Below are positions 24,191 to 34,479 of a stretch of DNA of 64,000 nt, piece after piece. The stretch's first letter is position 1, and each line of letters starts with the position of its first letter. Below the pieces are notes generated by a model. It did not search any database. It was not told the origin of the DNA and saw nothing but the letters and a program-made list of their open reading frames with translations. The DNA is from Sphagnum compactum (Eukaryota; Bryophyta; Sphagnopsida; Sphagnales), in contig OZ234493.1 of the NCBI GenBank assembly GCA_965153455.1, forward strand, positions 31,176,213-31,240,212, written 5' to 3'. The position numbers were made by a program, and so were the translations under genes.

Positions 24191-24407
24191 GGCCAAGGTG
24201 AATTGACCCCCCACATTGGGATCATGGTAAAAACCCCAAAACCCATTTAAATTGCTTATAAGTATTATAAATATTTATAAATATAATCTCCATAGACAAA
24301 ATCAGGGTCCCCAAGTTCAAATCTATAACTTTTGGGGGCCTAATATAGCCACCATTTAATGAGGTTTTTACCATGATCCCAATGTGGGGGTCAATTCGCC
24401 CTGGCCC
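24191..24407. mobile_element. MITE with ~50-bp terminal inverted repeats and 8-bp TSD
   Basis: The left end GGCCAAGGTGAATTGACCCC and the right end (reverse complement GGGCCAGGGCGAATTGACCC) pair for about 50 bases, including 'cacattgggatcatggtaaaaacc'. The flanks are both AAAGTGTG (24183-24190 and 24408-24415). An 8-bp duplication suggests the hAT superfamily, although the terminal bases are not the textbook hAT ones. The 217-bp element is non-coding. Confidence 0.85.
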
Positions 24408-24839
24408 AAAGTGTGCACATTACGTTTTTAGCATCTACAGTGGTAGTCTAATGGTAGGGAGTCTGGAAGTAGGGACCAACCCCCCCTCTTCATTGGTTCT
24501 TTCTGCTGGCTGGGTCGCCCACCTTTTTGTTTGCCGGTTCTCCCTACTTCCACGCTCAAGATGTGACCCTGCACTGGACATTTTGGATGAGGTTCATCAG
24601 TCACTGATCCACTGGAAGACTGCTGGGACCCTGAAAAAGAGCTTTCAGAGCCCTAGAGGAGTCCTGGATGATCGACTAGATGGTTAAATCGGACCAAGTG
24701 GGTTTCTATTAGTAGTCTCCCACCCACTCGCACGCAGTTCCAGTTTCTAAAAACAGTTAGTAACTAAAACTTGGACGTGAGAGATATTTTGCAGGGTCGC
24801 ATACTGAGCGTTGGTGGAGATGCTCTTAACGTCGGTGGC

Positions 24840-24905
24840 CATTTTGTGGTTTAATGGCAGGGTCAATTATTAGAGTTTAGTGTGCTGGGAGTTCGATTCT
24901 TTAGA
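24840..24905 (+). repeat. tRNA-like SINE head (pol III A and B boxes)
   Basis: TGGTTTAATGG (24847-24857) fits the A box TRGYNNARYGG, and GTTCGATTC (24891-24899) fits the B box, with tRNA-like spacing of about 34 bases between them. Acceptor-stem pairing is poor, so this is a tRNA-derived SINE or pseudo-tRNA and not a functional tRNA gene. The AT-rich repeat downstream may be its tail or an independent array. Confidence 0.5.
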
Positions 24906-24934
24906 ATATCAACAATAGTAATTTTTAAAAAACA

Positions 24935-25195
24935 TCTTTTTTCTTTGGCCTTTCGTATTCAGAATTAATAAATTTTTTTAAAAATCATTTCTTCAGCCTT
25001 TTTTTCAGCATTAATCAAAATAATAGTAATTAAAAATATTCATTTCTTCAGCCTTTCGTTTTCATAATTAATTAACAATAATAGAAATTAATTTTTTTCA
25101 TTTCTTCAGCCTTTCGTTTTCATAATTAATTAACAATAATAGAAATTAAATTTTTTCATTTCTTCAACCTTTCGTTTTCAGAATTAATTAACTAA
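24935..25195. repeat. ~60-bp tandem repeat (about 4-5 copies)
   Basis: The unit 'ttttttcatttcttcagcc / tttcgttttcataattaattaacaataatagaaatta' recurs. The two central copies (25,046-25,160) are nearly identical and the outer copies are more diverged. A poly-G run (about 25,202-25,216) follows. Confidence 0.8.
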
Positions 25196-25364
25196 TTGTG
25201 TGGGGGGGGGGGGGGGAGCCTCCATATGGGCCGGTATAAAGTACTACGCACGTGATGGGGGGAAAGGGCCACTCAGAGTGAGAGAAAGGCCAGAATCTCG
25301 TAAAAGCGGGCCAGAGTGAATAGTGAAGCAGCCCCCACCAGAACACCATTCATTGGTTGCCTGT

Positions 25365-25565
25365 GACGACTCAGCCATGAGTCAGCTGTGGAAGATCCGC
25401 AACTGAGCTGGTTTCAGCTTGACTCAGCTGTGAAAGATCCTCGACTGAGCTGGTTTCGGCTTGACTCATCTGTGGAAGATCTCAACTGAGTTAATGCCGG
25501 GTTTCATCGTCTCAACTGTGGATGAACTTCAACCTGAGTTAATAATATCTGGTTTCATGTTGGTA
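25365..25565. repeat. ~45-55-bp tandem repeat carrying TGACTCA motifs
   Basis: About four copies of a unit reading 'cttgactcagctgtggaagatcctcaactgagctggtttcgg'. The core TGA(C/G)TCA occurs at 25378-25384, 25420-25426 and 25462-25468. TGACTCA is the GCN4-type core recognised by Opaque2-like bZIPs. The repeat lies about 3 kb upstream of the ABI3-like coding region. Any regulatory role is inference only. Confidence 0.7.
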
Positions 25566-25797
25566 ACTCATTCTGTGCAAACAAGGTCCTTATTATATCT
25601 AAAGTAGATAAGTAGCAAAATAGATAACTACTAGTGTGAGGGCTGTTCTTTACTTTTGCAAAGAACCCCCGGTCGCAATTTACCTTTGGTTACGATTTTT
25701 TTAAAAATAAATTAGAATGGTTTCTGTTTCAATTTCGATAAATGGAACCCAGGATCCAGTTCAGGGTCTGGTTCTTGAAAAAGAAAATTTCGACTTA

Positions 25798-26016
25798 TGG
25801 TGCATTGCATTCACACTTGATGTTAAGTCAGTGTTAAATGAAAATCTAGGTGGCATCCTAGGTGGCACCCATTGTTAAATGGACCATAGCTCAATGTTAA
25901 GTGAATGCTAGCTTAACTTAAAACTTTCATGGCAACCTGGTTTAAGTCCTAAATGGCTAGCATGGTGTTACCGGACTCAACCCTAGAGTCCCTAACGCCA
26001 AGTGTGAATGCACCTT
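25798..26016. mobile_element. Tourist/Harbinger-type MITE with TTA TSD
   Basis: The termini are inverted: left TGGTGCATTGCATTCACACTTG, and right reading AAGGTGCATTCACACTTGG on the complement. The flanking triplets are both TTA (25795-25797 and 26017-26019), as for PIF/Harbinger elements. It interrupts a sequence rich in 'ggttctg' words found on both sides. A truncated relative is at 45,943-46,014. Confidence 0.75.
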
Positions 26017-26713
26017 TTAGGTTCTGAAAATCAAACCAGGTTCTGGTTCAGTTTCAGGTAACCCATACTGGAACTTGTGATTGCTTACAAGTTAACCTAT
26101 CCAGTTCTAGTCTTTTTTCCTAATTTATTTTTTCGAAAATATTGTTTCTGGTTTCGGTTCCACACATAAGGGAAACCAGAAATCTGGGGTTCCAGGTCTG
26201 GTTAATAGCAGTAAAAAAAGAAAAGTAATAGCAATAAAGAGAGAAAAATTATAATGAAAGAAGAGTAATAGAAGTAAGAGGAAAAAAAGTAACAAGCAAG
26301 AGGAGAAGAGTAGCAGCTCCAAGTGAGAAGAACAAGAGGAGCCAATACCAGCAGGCCTATGTTATGTGAGAAGAAGAACAAGAGGAACCAATGAACCAAA
26401 TTTGTTTAAGACCCTGCAAATCGGATTCGGATTTTCATGTGAAAACCCATCCAGTTATCTCTTTAGAAAAAAAAAAAAGGAATTTGATTTCGGTTCTCCT
26501 AGTCGGTTCTCATGTGGGTGAGAACTTTACAAAACCGATTTTCAACCCGGTTTTCAATCAAAATGAGAACAATCGATTCTCAATGTGAGAACCGGATCAC
26601 CCAATGAGAACCGCCCAACACCGGTTCTAACCCTCCAAACAGCATTACTGCCCAACACTGATAACTACCCGGGTAAGTAGGTGGTCTTCACATTGGGTAA
26701 GGGCTGCTTTTTC

Positions 26714-26768
26714 CTGCCTACTTACTAGCAAGCAGCAGCCTGATTGCAGGTTGCTAGTAAGTAGGCAG
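26714..26768. repeat. Perfect 18-bp-arm hairpin with 19-nt loop
   Basis: CTGCCTACTTACTAGCAA (26714-26731) is perfectly complementary to 26751-26768. A related word, 'aagtaggtgg', lies upstream at about 26,674. It could be the core of a foldback MITE or a small-RNA-producing hairpin. Confidence 0.75.
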
Positions 26769-26894
26769 TAAAAAAAACGAAAAAGAAAAAGCAACTGAGC
26801 TAACTACCGTGGTTAGCTAAGGGAACTAAAACGCAACAGAAAAAACTCTTTCCATCCATCCATCCTTCATCATGTACTGGTGCGTGCTGGTTTA

Positions 26895-27475
26895 CTGTGG
26901 CCGTGAGACTCGTTATCAGCAGCCAAGTCTCACTATTGTGTCGCTGGACGAGGAGTCGTCTTTCTTCGTCTTCTGCATCTCCTTCTTATATCAGCAGCCA
27001 ACTCTCCTCACGGTGTGTCTCTGGACGAGCGAGCTCATCTGTTGGTGATATTGCTCATCTCATCATCAAGCTACATGTGATCTACTCCTCCTCCCCTAAC
27101 TCTCCTTGTGTTCTCTTCCAATTTCGCCACTAGAAAAATATTTACATAACTCTCCTTGTGTTCTCTTCCAATTTCGCTCGCCACTGGAAAAATATTTACA
27201 AGAACTTGGCTGAAAGAAAGATCAGTAGAAGGTGGTGGCGGTGGCGGTTGTTGTTGTTGTTGTTCATGATCATCGGTATCTTGCATTGCGTATGCTTCTT
27301 GGGAATATGGTTTTTAAAAGGAAAGTTATGTCTTTCATTTCGCATGTTGAAAGAAAGATCAGTAGAAGGTGGTGGTGGAGGGGATGACGATGATGGTTGT
27401 TGTTGTTGTTTGTTGAGGATCATAGGTCTCTTGCACTTCGTATTCTCCTTGGGATTTTTTTTCTTTTATGGGGAG
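26895..27475. repeat. Serial short duplications upstream of the ABI3-like gene
   Basis: Three pairs of direct copies follow one another. The first is a block with 'cagcagccaa.tctc' and 'ctggacgag' (about 26,920-27,035). The second is a block with 'taactctccttgtgttctcttccaatttcgc' (about 27,095 and 27,150). The third is a block starting 'gaaagaaagatcagtagaaggtggtgg' (about 27,213 and 27,348), followed by GTT-trinucleotide runs. This may be untranslated leader or promoter DNA of the ABI3-like gene. Confidence 0.6.
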
Positions 27476-27805
27476 TGAAGGTCTCTCGCATTTCGCATTC
27501 TTCTTGGAAGTGTTTGTTCTCAAGTGAAGTGGTCTTTTGCTTTTCGCATTCTTCTTGGGAATGTTTTGTTTTCGAGGAATAAGTGGTCTCTTGCATTTCG
27601 CGTTCTTCTTGGAAGTGTTTGTTCTCAAGGGAAGTGGTCTCTTGCATTTCGCATTCTTCTTGGAAGTGTTTGTTTTCAAGGGAAGTGGTCTTTTGCATTT
27701 CGCATTCTTCTCGTGAGTGTTTGTTTTCCGAGTAAAGTGGTCTCTTGCACTTGGTATTCTTCTTGTGAGTGTTTGTTCTCGAGGGAAGTGGTCTCTTGCA
27801 TGTGT
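27475..27805. repeat. ~53-66-bp tandem repeat (about 6 copies)
   Basis: The unit 'agtggtctcttgcatttcgcattcttcttggaagtgtttgttctcaaggga' is repeated about six times. Because several spacings are multiples of three, both strands stay open and read as repeated peptides (minus strand 27979-27359; plus strand 27524-27835). That openness is a by-product of the repeat and is not taken as evidence of a gene. Confidence 0.75.
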
Positions 27806-28458
27806 CACGGTTTGGGAGCCGGGTTGGGGTTGTAATGCAAAGTTCGCTGTGGAAGTGGCGTGGTATGGGATCAATGACGATGGTTTGCTTGTTGGTTTTG
27901 CAGCTTGCATAAGATATTCTTCCTTCCTTTTCTGCTGTGATACGAGTTGGTACCTGGAGAAAGAAACAGTCGAAAACAATCGACGGGAGCCTGCTCCCCG
28001 ATTTGAGAACTAAGTAGACGTGAGACCCAAGTCATATGTTACCGGGTTTCGAACTGGGGAGAAGATTTTTCATGTAGCCATCTGCAGTTACAAGCTTGGG
28101 GAGATCATGCAGAGTGCACACACTTGCGACTAAACATGGTGAGTGCATGGGTCTCACAGTCTCACCCTACATAAATTTTTTGTTGAGCTAAGGTTTCTTT
28201 GAATATGTGGGGGTCCAAACATCTCAATAGGATCAGGGTCATCATGAATGCTTTTGAATGATTTACAACATTAGTACAATTTTTGAGACGAAAACATGAA
28301 AAATTCAGCATTGGTCACGTTTGCTTTGGCTCCCATTGCTATGACTGCACCCGCGGGTATTTTGCAACTTCTAGCTGTTGACGTTTTGCTCACAGTCAGG
28401 CCGCTTATAGTCTGATGATGATGACCTTGCAAGAGTTGGGTCTGATGATCGTTAGCAG

Positions 28459-31400
28459 GTTCGAAAGACAGAAAGACCCAGGGTGCTGCTGAGCCAAGTG
28501 GAATCGCCAAGAGGAGTATTGGCAGGGCCAGGGTGGGCAGATCTAGCATCGGCTCTGCAAGATTTGAAGGAAAGAAACTCCAACGCAGTAGCAGGAGCTG
28601 GTCGAAGAGGAAAAGAAGAAGCTCGGTTGACATCATGCCCGGCTCTGGACACCACATCCAGCTTGTTGTCTCCAGATTTCCATCAAATGTCGCATCCAGC
28701 TTTAGGAGGTCCACCGATTGAGCTGGGAAGTGGCAACTTCAGTGTGGAACTGAGATCTGTATCCTACTCCAGAACTCCATCTCCTAGCAACAACTCAAGA
28801 GCCTCTGCAGATCAGTACTATGATCATAACCCAAATCACCTCTCTCCTGATGATATTTCCTTCCTTCATGATGGCACAGTGCGCGCCATGTTCAAGAAGG
28901 TCCTAGTGAATGAAGCTTTGATGAATCAGGCTATTGAAAGACTTGGGGGTGGAGAAAAAGGTATGAAGGGTTTGATTGCCTACATCAAGTTGTGGGTTAT
29001 GCAGACCAGGAGCATAGAATCTTCAGTTTCTCTTCAGTGTAGGGAGAATCTTGAAACCCTGCAGCAACAACAAGTACCAGAATCATCCCAAGGTCCTTCA
29101 ACTGTTTCAGATCACAGTAATGCCAGCAGCCCACATGGGCATCATCCAAAAACCACGTGGTTGGAACATGGAACTGATAGATCTGAAGCTAACAACAGCA
29201 GCAGCAGTAGTTTGAAGAGGCCATTTCCTTTTGAGCCTCTTTGTCAACCTGCAGATGGCACCTATTTTCCTCATGAGTCAAAGGTTCACAGGCTTTATGG
29301 AGGTGCATTTTCCAATATGGAAATCAATTCTGGATTCAGTACAAGGGAGCAGCTGGTCAGTTCCATAACAGGGGAAGAACTGACAACAACCCCCCCCCGC
29401 ACTGTGAGTACTTCTGGTATGAATCCGATGAATTCACCACAAGGCACATTTGCCTACAACAACAACATGGTGAATCGACCAATGGCTTCTTCTCTGCGGC
29501 TGATGGGGTCAAGATTTGGACTTGATGCTGACAATAATTCCAATTTGTTTCCAGCAGCCAGCAATCGTGCAGCACGCAAGAATCGATTGGTGCAGCAGCG
29601 CCAGGCCTCAGTTTCTTCCAATGTGAGTCAGCTTGTTTCACCCCTCTTTGGGTTGTGGGTTTTTTATGGACGGGCTTACCAGATGGTGCTGAAGGGATTA
29701 GGGCATGTCAGGGCAACTCTGAAATTCAGCCCAAGGCCAGACTCTGCTATTCTGGATTAAAAAACCCACACCTTTCACCCTTCATGACAAAGATATGGTG
29801 TGAATTGCATGCGGGCAGGGTTCACTCACACACCAAGGACTGCAATTCACTGAATTGCATCATCCTACACATGTAGGATAACATCTTCCAGTTCCATGCC
29901 CAGTTTTACTGGAAAAGGTACAGCCTGAGAGACAATTCAAATTTATTTGGGCCTTATTAGAGCATCAGAGTTTACTCACTGTTTGTAAGAGGATCCAGTG
30001 ATGAAGCCCTAGATGCTCTAGTGGTCGACAGATTCGTAGACTTTGGTAGCAAACTTGTAAAGGCTTATATGGGTCAAGGATACTGTATCAGACTGTAGAT
30101 GTATCTTACAGCCTGTACTGATGTGTGTCTTTGTGGTTTTTGTGTGCAGGTGTGGAAGACAGATTCTCTGCTTCTTTTGTTTCAGAAAGACTTACAGCTC
30201 AGTGATGTTGGAAGTCTAGGTCGAATTGTTTTACCCAAGGTCAGAGATTCTTCTTAGCCAAAGTTTGTTGCTCTCTCATGGATTGATATATTTTCGTGGG
30301 GGAGATTTCTCATTTGGCAGCTTGGTTTTGTGATATAGAAGGAGTCTGAAACTCATTTACCGTATCTCACATCCAAAGATGGGATTCTTGTTTCCATGGA
30401 TGACTTTGACACTGGCATGGCTTGGAGTTTCCGATACAGGTAGGCACCTGCCATCAAATAGTGCACTGACCTATGGTTCTTGTTTGTGTTTTCAAACTGT
30501 TAGTAGTGTTAGCTATGGCTGGGTGGATGCTGTTGTAAGCATCTGTGTGAGGAAGAGGATCTTGAAACATGTTTGGCTGGGTATCTGAAGAGCATCTTGA
30601 TAGCAAACTTTTGAATATGTTGATATCCAGTTGATATGTGGTCAATTTATTGATTTTGGTGGGTTTGCAGATACTGGCCAAATAATAGGAGCCGTATGTA
30701 CTTATTAGAGAATACTGGTGAGTTTTTGATTTTCTATGGAGTGCTGTCCAATCTGGCAGAGTTGTTGATTATTTTTAATGGATAGGCTTGAATCAGCTCT
30801 CTTCTTGGCCTAAACCCTAAACCCTAAATGACATGATTATGTGTTTCCAGGAGAGTTTGTGAAAATGCATGATCTGGAACGGGGAGACCTTCTAACCATT
30901 TACAGAAATCCACTAGGCAACTTTGTAAGTTATCCCTCACTTCCATTGTTATGAAATGCATTTTGAGGCTCATATTTGTGTCAGATCAGAAAGATAATTA
31001 GAGGGTTCACTCTCTGATTTGAGGACGAGTCTGGAACGTTTTGTCAGTCTGTTGGTTTTGATGCATGTTGACACTCAAAGCAACAAATCCTGTAACTTCC
31101 TTACCTGTTATTGTTGTCAGTTGATGGCTACTTTGAGCTTCTTTCACTGGTTGGCTAGACAGACCCCTTGTGAGTGAACATAAGGTATGCAACAACATTG
31201 TTCTGTATCAACTGCAAACCATGAAGATCCTTAATTTGCTGGTGTGCAGGTGATCAGAGGGAAAAAGAATGGTTGTTCGGAGACCTTTGTGCCTACTGGA
31301 GTTCATCTGCCATATGACTTGGCTACCATGGTTTCCTCTCAGGGGAAGTCTGTGAAGGTGGAGGAGATATGTGATGGGAGACTCCATTTGAATGTCCCAA

Positions 31401-31630
31401 TTGAGGGGTTTGGTACAGTGGAGCCATTTGATACTTTTTTACAGGATATGATGCAGGGGATTCAAAATGAATGTGAACAACGTGGTGAACAAGGGCTGCA
31501 GCAGTTGGAGCGATTTGCTACCTTGGATTCTGATGTTTATGTCAACGACAGTTTTGGGTTGATGGCTGCAGAGGATGCTGTTTCACAACTGGCTCCCAAG
31601 GGAGCTGGCAAGTCGAAATACAGTTCTTAG
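28459..31630 (+). CDS. ABI3/VP1-like B3-domain transcription factor
   Basis: The exons are 28459-29622, 30150-30239, 30339-30439, 30671-30717, 30851-30924 and 31250-31630; all introns are GT-AG and the frame is continuous to TAG. A B1-like domain lies near 28840-29010 (LSPDDISFL, then RLGGGEKGMKGLI). A short basic stretch resembling B2 ends exon 1 (AARKNRLVQQRQ). The B3 DNA-binding domain is spread over exons 2-6: LFQKDLQLSDVGSLGRIVLPK, KESETHLPYL, WSFRYRYWPNNRSRMYLLEN, FVKMHDLERGDLL, FVIRGKKNG. This B1+B3 layout is that of ABI3/VP1, nuclear activators of seed-maturation and ABA genes binding RY elements (CATGCA). The 5' end is unsure. The frame is open from 28456 just after a splice-acceptor-like TTAGCAG, but the first in-frame ATG is 28687 (542 residues), so an upstream exon may exist. 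The classical acidic A1 region was not recognised. Confidence 0.85.
30813..30828 (+). promoter_or_regulatory. Intronic telo-box pair (AAACCCTAAACCCTAAA)
   Basis: Two direct AAACCCTAA words lie in the intron between exons 4 and 5 of the ABI3-like gene. Telo-boxes in plant introns and promoters can recruit TRB/Polycomb factors. That role here is inference. Confidence 0.4.
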
Positions 31631-32301
31631 AACTGCACATTTTGTACTGTGCATCCCCGGAGGATTCCTGCATGACCTTCTTCCTGGGTACAACTGCAAC
31701 ATTGACTGCCTAGGCTGCTGGGGGCACATCCAGAACTGAATGCAACCTGATGACTCCTATAATTCTGGAAAACAGCAGAGGGTGCAGAGGAGACACCAGA
31801 GGAAATATGGGGATGTCTATGATGGGAGTTATGGCTGCTTCCTGTGCTGTTGCAAAGGCTGACTGTTGACAAGCACCAAGTGTCAAAATCTCAAGAAAAT
31901 TCAGGCCAATTATCTCTCTCACGGTCTTGGCTTTATAATCCTTCATTGTGGAGAAGAAAAACTTTGTAACAATACAGACATTGTCCTGCCACTTGGGAGT
32001 TGTTTCACAAAAGACTAATAAGTTTATGCGAAATTAGCATGGTAGTTTTCCTTGGATTGCCAAACATCTTTAAACAGCTGATTTGTTTCCAATTCTACCT
32101 CTCCAGGTACAAAACAGTGGACATCATACTGGAGGTACATGTAGTGATCTAAGACAGGAATATAGATATGTATAGTCTGGAAGCATTGCCAGATCGACAA
32201 TCTTGTCCCTCGGAATTGTGTTAACACCATGTTCTCTGGATGACAATCCAGAACTCTAAATGTCTTTTGATTTGTCTTACTCACCTATCGCCCCACAGGC
32301 A

Positions 32302-32486
32302 TTATATTACTTTCAAAAGTTTGCAGATCAAGCCATTCACTATCTTCTATTGGACACCAGACAGCACATACAAAAGATCTGGCCCTATTGTGCAATAGCC
32401 ACTATATTTATTTCAAAAGTTTGCAGATCAATCCATCCATTATTTTCCATTGGACACATCAGACAGCACATACTGAAGATCTGGCA
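32302..32486. repeat. ~101-bp tandem duplication downstream of the ABI3-like gene
   Basis: 'ttcaaaagtttgcagatcaa...attggacac...cagacagcacatac.gaagatctggc' occurs twice, starting near 32,310 and 32,411, with about 10 percent divergence. It is non-coding. Confidence 0.75.
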
Positions 32487-32489
32487 ATC

Positions 32490-33410
32490 ATGGTTTCCAA
32501 TAATGCTGACAGCTACTAGGATCACCCATCTAGTCCTGAGTTCCAGGTGGCTCAATATCTCTTGAGATTAGATAGAAGGTAGTTTTCAGCTGTTCAGAAG
32601 AAAATTCAAGGAAACCTGAATTAACAACATTTATGGGAGAATGGTTTCCAAGAAGTATTCATAGACATGGTAATGACAAAAGGAGGGAGAAAATCTGGTT
32701 CAGCTGAGAATATTCTCTAGAGATCTCCTGGATTTTTTGATGGTTATATTTTGATCATCAGAGAACGGGAAAGAAATCAAGAATCTTGGGGGTCCCTTTG
32801 AGCTTCAAATTTGTCGTGATTTTACAAGACAATCTGTGGGCCAAAGGACTCTGGAACCTTTGCATTGGTCTTTGTTGAATTTCCAATCCAAAAAAGAGCA
32901 CGCCTTGAAGCCAGCCACATGACCACAATTTATGTCTAGAGACATTTACTAGAATGGATGTCAGTTTCAGAAAGAGCAAAGATATGAGATGTCCAATGGC
33001 TGAAAGTGGCTACTCAGGGGTGTGCAGGACTTTCAGAGGTAGAAATTGACACCCACCAAAAACACAGAGAGAACTCACAACTCAATTCCACAAAATTGAA
33101 AACAACAGGCCCCACATTCTGATAGAAGACAAAGCTGATCAGAATGACTTGTATGAGAGAAACCCAAGAGTAAGAATAAGACTGGTAGAAGGAAGATGGC
33201 ACTCAGTTTCCTTAACACAACAATCTTAAGGTCACAAAGCTATCTATCCACAGCAACTTGTGGGATTTGAATAAACATTCAGACACCTGGAGGGTTCCAT
33301 ACCCATCACAAATCAGTAACCAAGAGTCAAAACACTATAAGGAACAGTATACAATAAAAGTGTTCAATATAACCATGATACATACTTGTTGGTAAGTATG
33401 GAATATCTCT
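32490..33410. other. Intergenic DNA between converging genes
   Basis: No coding exon was recognised. It includes the likely 3' flank of the LYR-motif gene, which is read leftwards. Confidence 0.45.
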
Positions 33411-33412
33411 CT

Positions 33413-34432
33413 TCAAGTGTTGCTCTGAATAGGTTCCTCAGCACAAATCCTCCTTAACTTATGAGCCACAGCTTCATCCATTCCATACTGCATGCAAGAA
33501 GATACCATCAACCACTTGATAAACAGCTTGATTGTTAGTCACACAAAAATGTGCACACTTTGAAAGCAACTCACCCTTGGGACTAACACATCCTGAAAAA
33601 TGCAACTCACCACATCTGCCAAGCATCATGCTTATGCAGTTCACCTTTCAACACTATGCTACTAATACTGCGCTGTTGAAAAGTTAAGCTAGTAAATTGA
33701 ATAAGTAAAGCAGCTGATAGATCTACACTGAAATCACAAGCAGGCAAAATGATATTCCGAAACTTTGATGCCAAAAATGACCTAATTCTCATCATATGGG
33801 ACTGAAATGGATGACCACAAACAGCTTCCCTCGCAAGGGGAAAATTAACAAGAAGATGTCTGGAAAGTCTACCACACATGGCAAGAAATATACAATATAA
33901 AAGGCCAATTTATGGAGTCTGCTTATCGAGGAATGGTATAGTGTCAGAAACCTCAAACCCTAACCCTGATTGTCATAACTGCGCACAGATCGATCATTTC
34001 ACGGATCTAATTTTGCTCAGAGCTTTTCTAGAGGCCAGAAGTCTGTCAACTAATCGGGCAACACAAACAAAGAGGTACTGGAATCAATTCCCTCGCATTC
34101 AACCTACAGATAGAGAGTGGCACCGACTGAAGACGAAAGAGAAAGGTGGAGACGAAAAAAATCGATGACAAACAGGAAGCAGAAAAAGCGAGAAAAACGA
34201 GAGGAGTCAAGTTCGTGTGTTTTATGGGTCCTAACCATATTACCTTACGGAGCACCCAGCAGGAGTGATGATGAGCACGGAGCAGCAATGAACGAATGAC
34301 GGACGGGTCTTGCTCTTGGCTGTAGGTGACGAAATTCTCCCGTGCGAATTGAGAGTAGTAGGAGCGCGTACGAGGAGGCAAGTGCCTGATAAGCTTCATG
34401 ACCTCCGCATACGCATGCACCACTGCCTTCAT
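33413..34432 (-). CDS. LYR-motif protein, LYRM9-like (two exons)
   Basis: Exon 1 spans 34432-34244 and exon 2 spans 33487-33413 on the minus strand, joined by a 756-bp intron (donor AAG|GTAATA, acceptor GCATGCAG|TATGG, phase 0), giving 87 residues. Exon 1 reads MKAVVHAYAEVMKLIRHLPP, then YYSQFARENFVTY and HHSCWVLRK. Exon 2 reads YGMDEAVAHKLRRICAEE and ends in TGA. This is the plant LYRM9-type protein: small, Arg/Lys-rich, with a helical LYR/complex1 fold. LYR proteins help assemble mitochondrial Fe-S and respiratory-complex subunits through acyl-carrier protein, and LYRM9's specific client is not established. The length fits the family. The start is the only ATG giving the conserved N-terminus. 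The 5' flank is the telomere-like block described separately. Confidence 0.85.
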
Positions 34433-34479
34433 CTCTACCTCGTATCTCCCTCGCCCCTCCTCCTTGCGCAGAGGTCCAC

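Noticed and set aside
24373-24687. 104-residue plus-strand frame beside the 8-bp-TSD MITE
   Set aside because: It starts inside the MITE terminal repeat and shows no domain; its openness is likely chance in a GC-richer patch.
27359-27979. 206-residue minus-strand open frame with repeated KTNTSKKNAKCKRPLPL peptide
   Set aside because: It is produced by a tandem DNA repeat whose unit keeps the frame open on both strands; there is no known domain, and the frame opposes the ABI3-like leader.
28030-28120. Possible minus-strand B box (GTTCGAAACC-like) near 28,050
   Set aside because: A convincing A box at the right distance was not found, so it is not listed as a SINE.
28271-28714. 147-residue minus-strand frame at the 5' end of the ABI3-like gene
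   Set aside because: It overlaps the plus-strand exon in antisense and has no recognisable family features.
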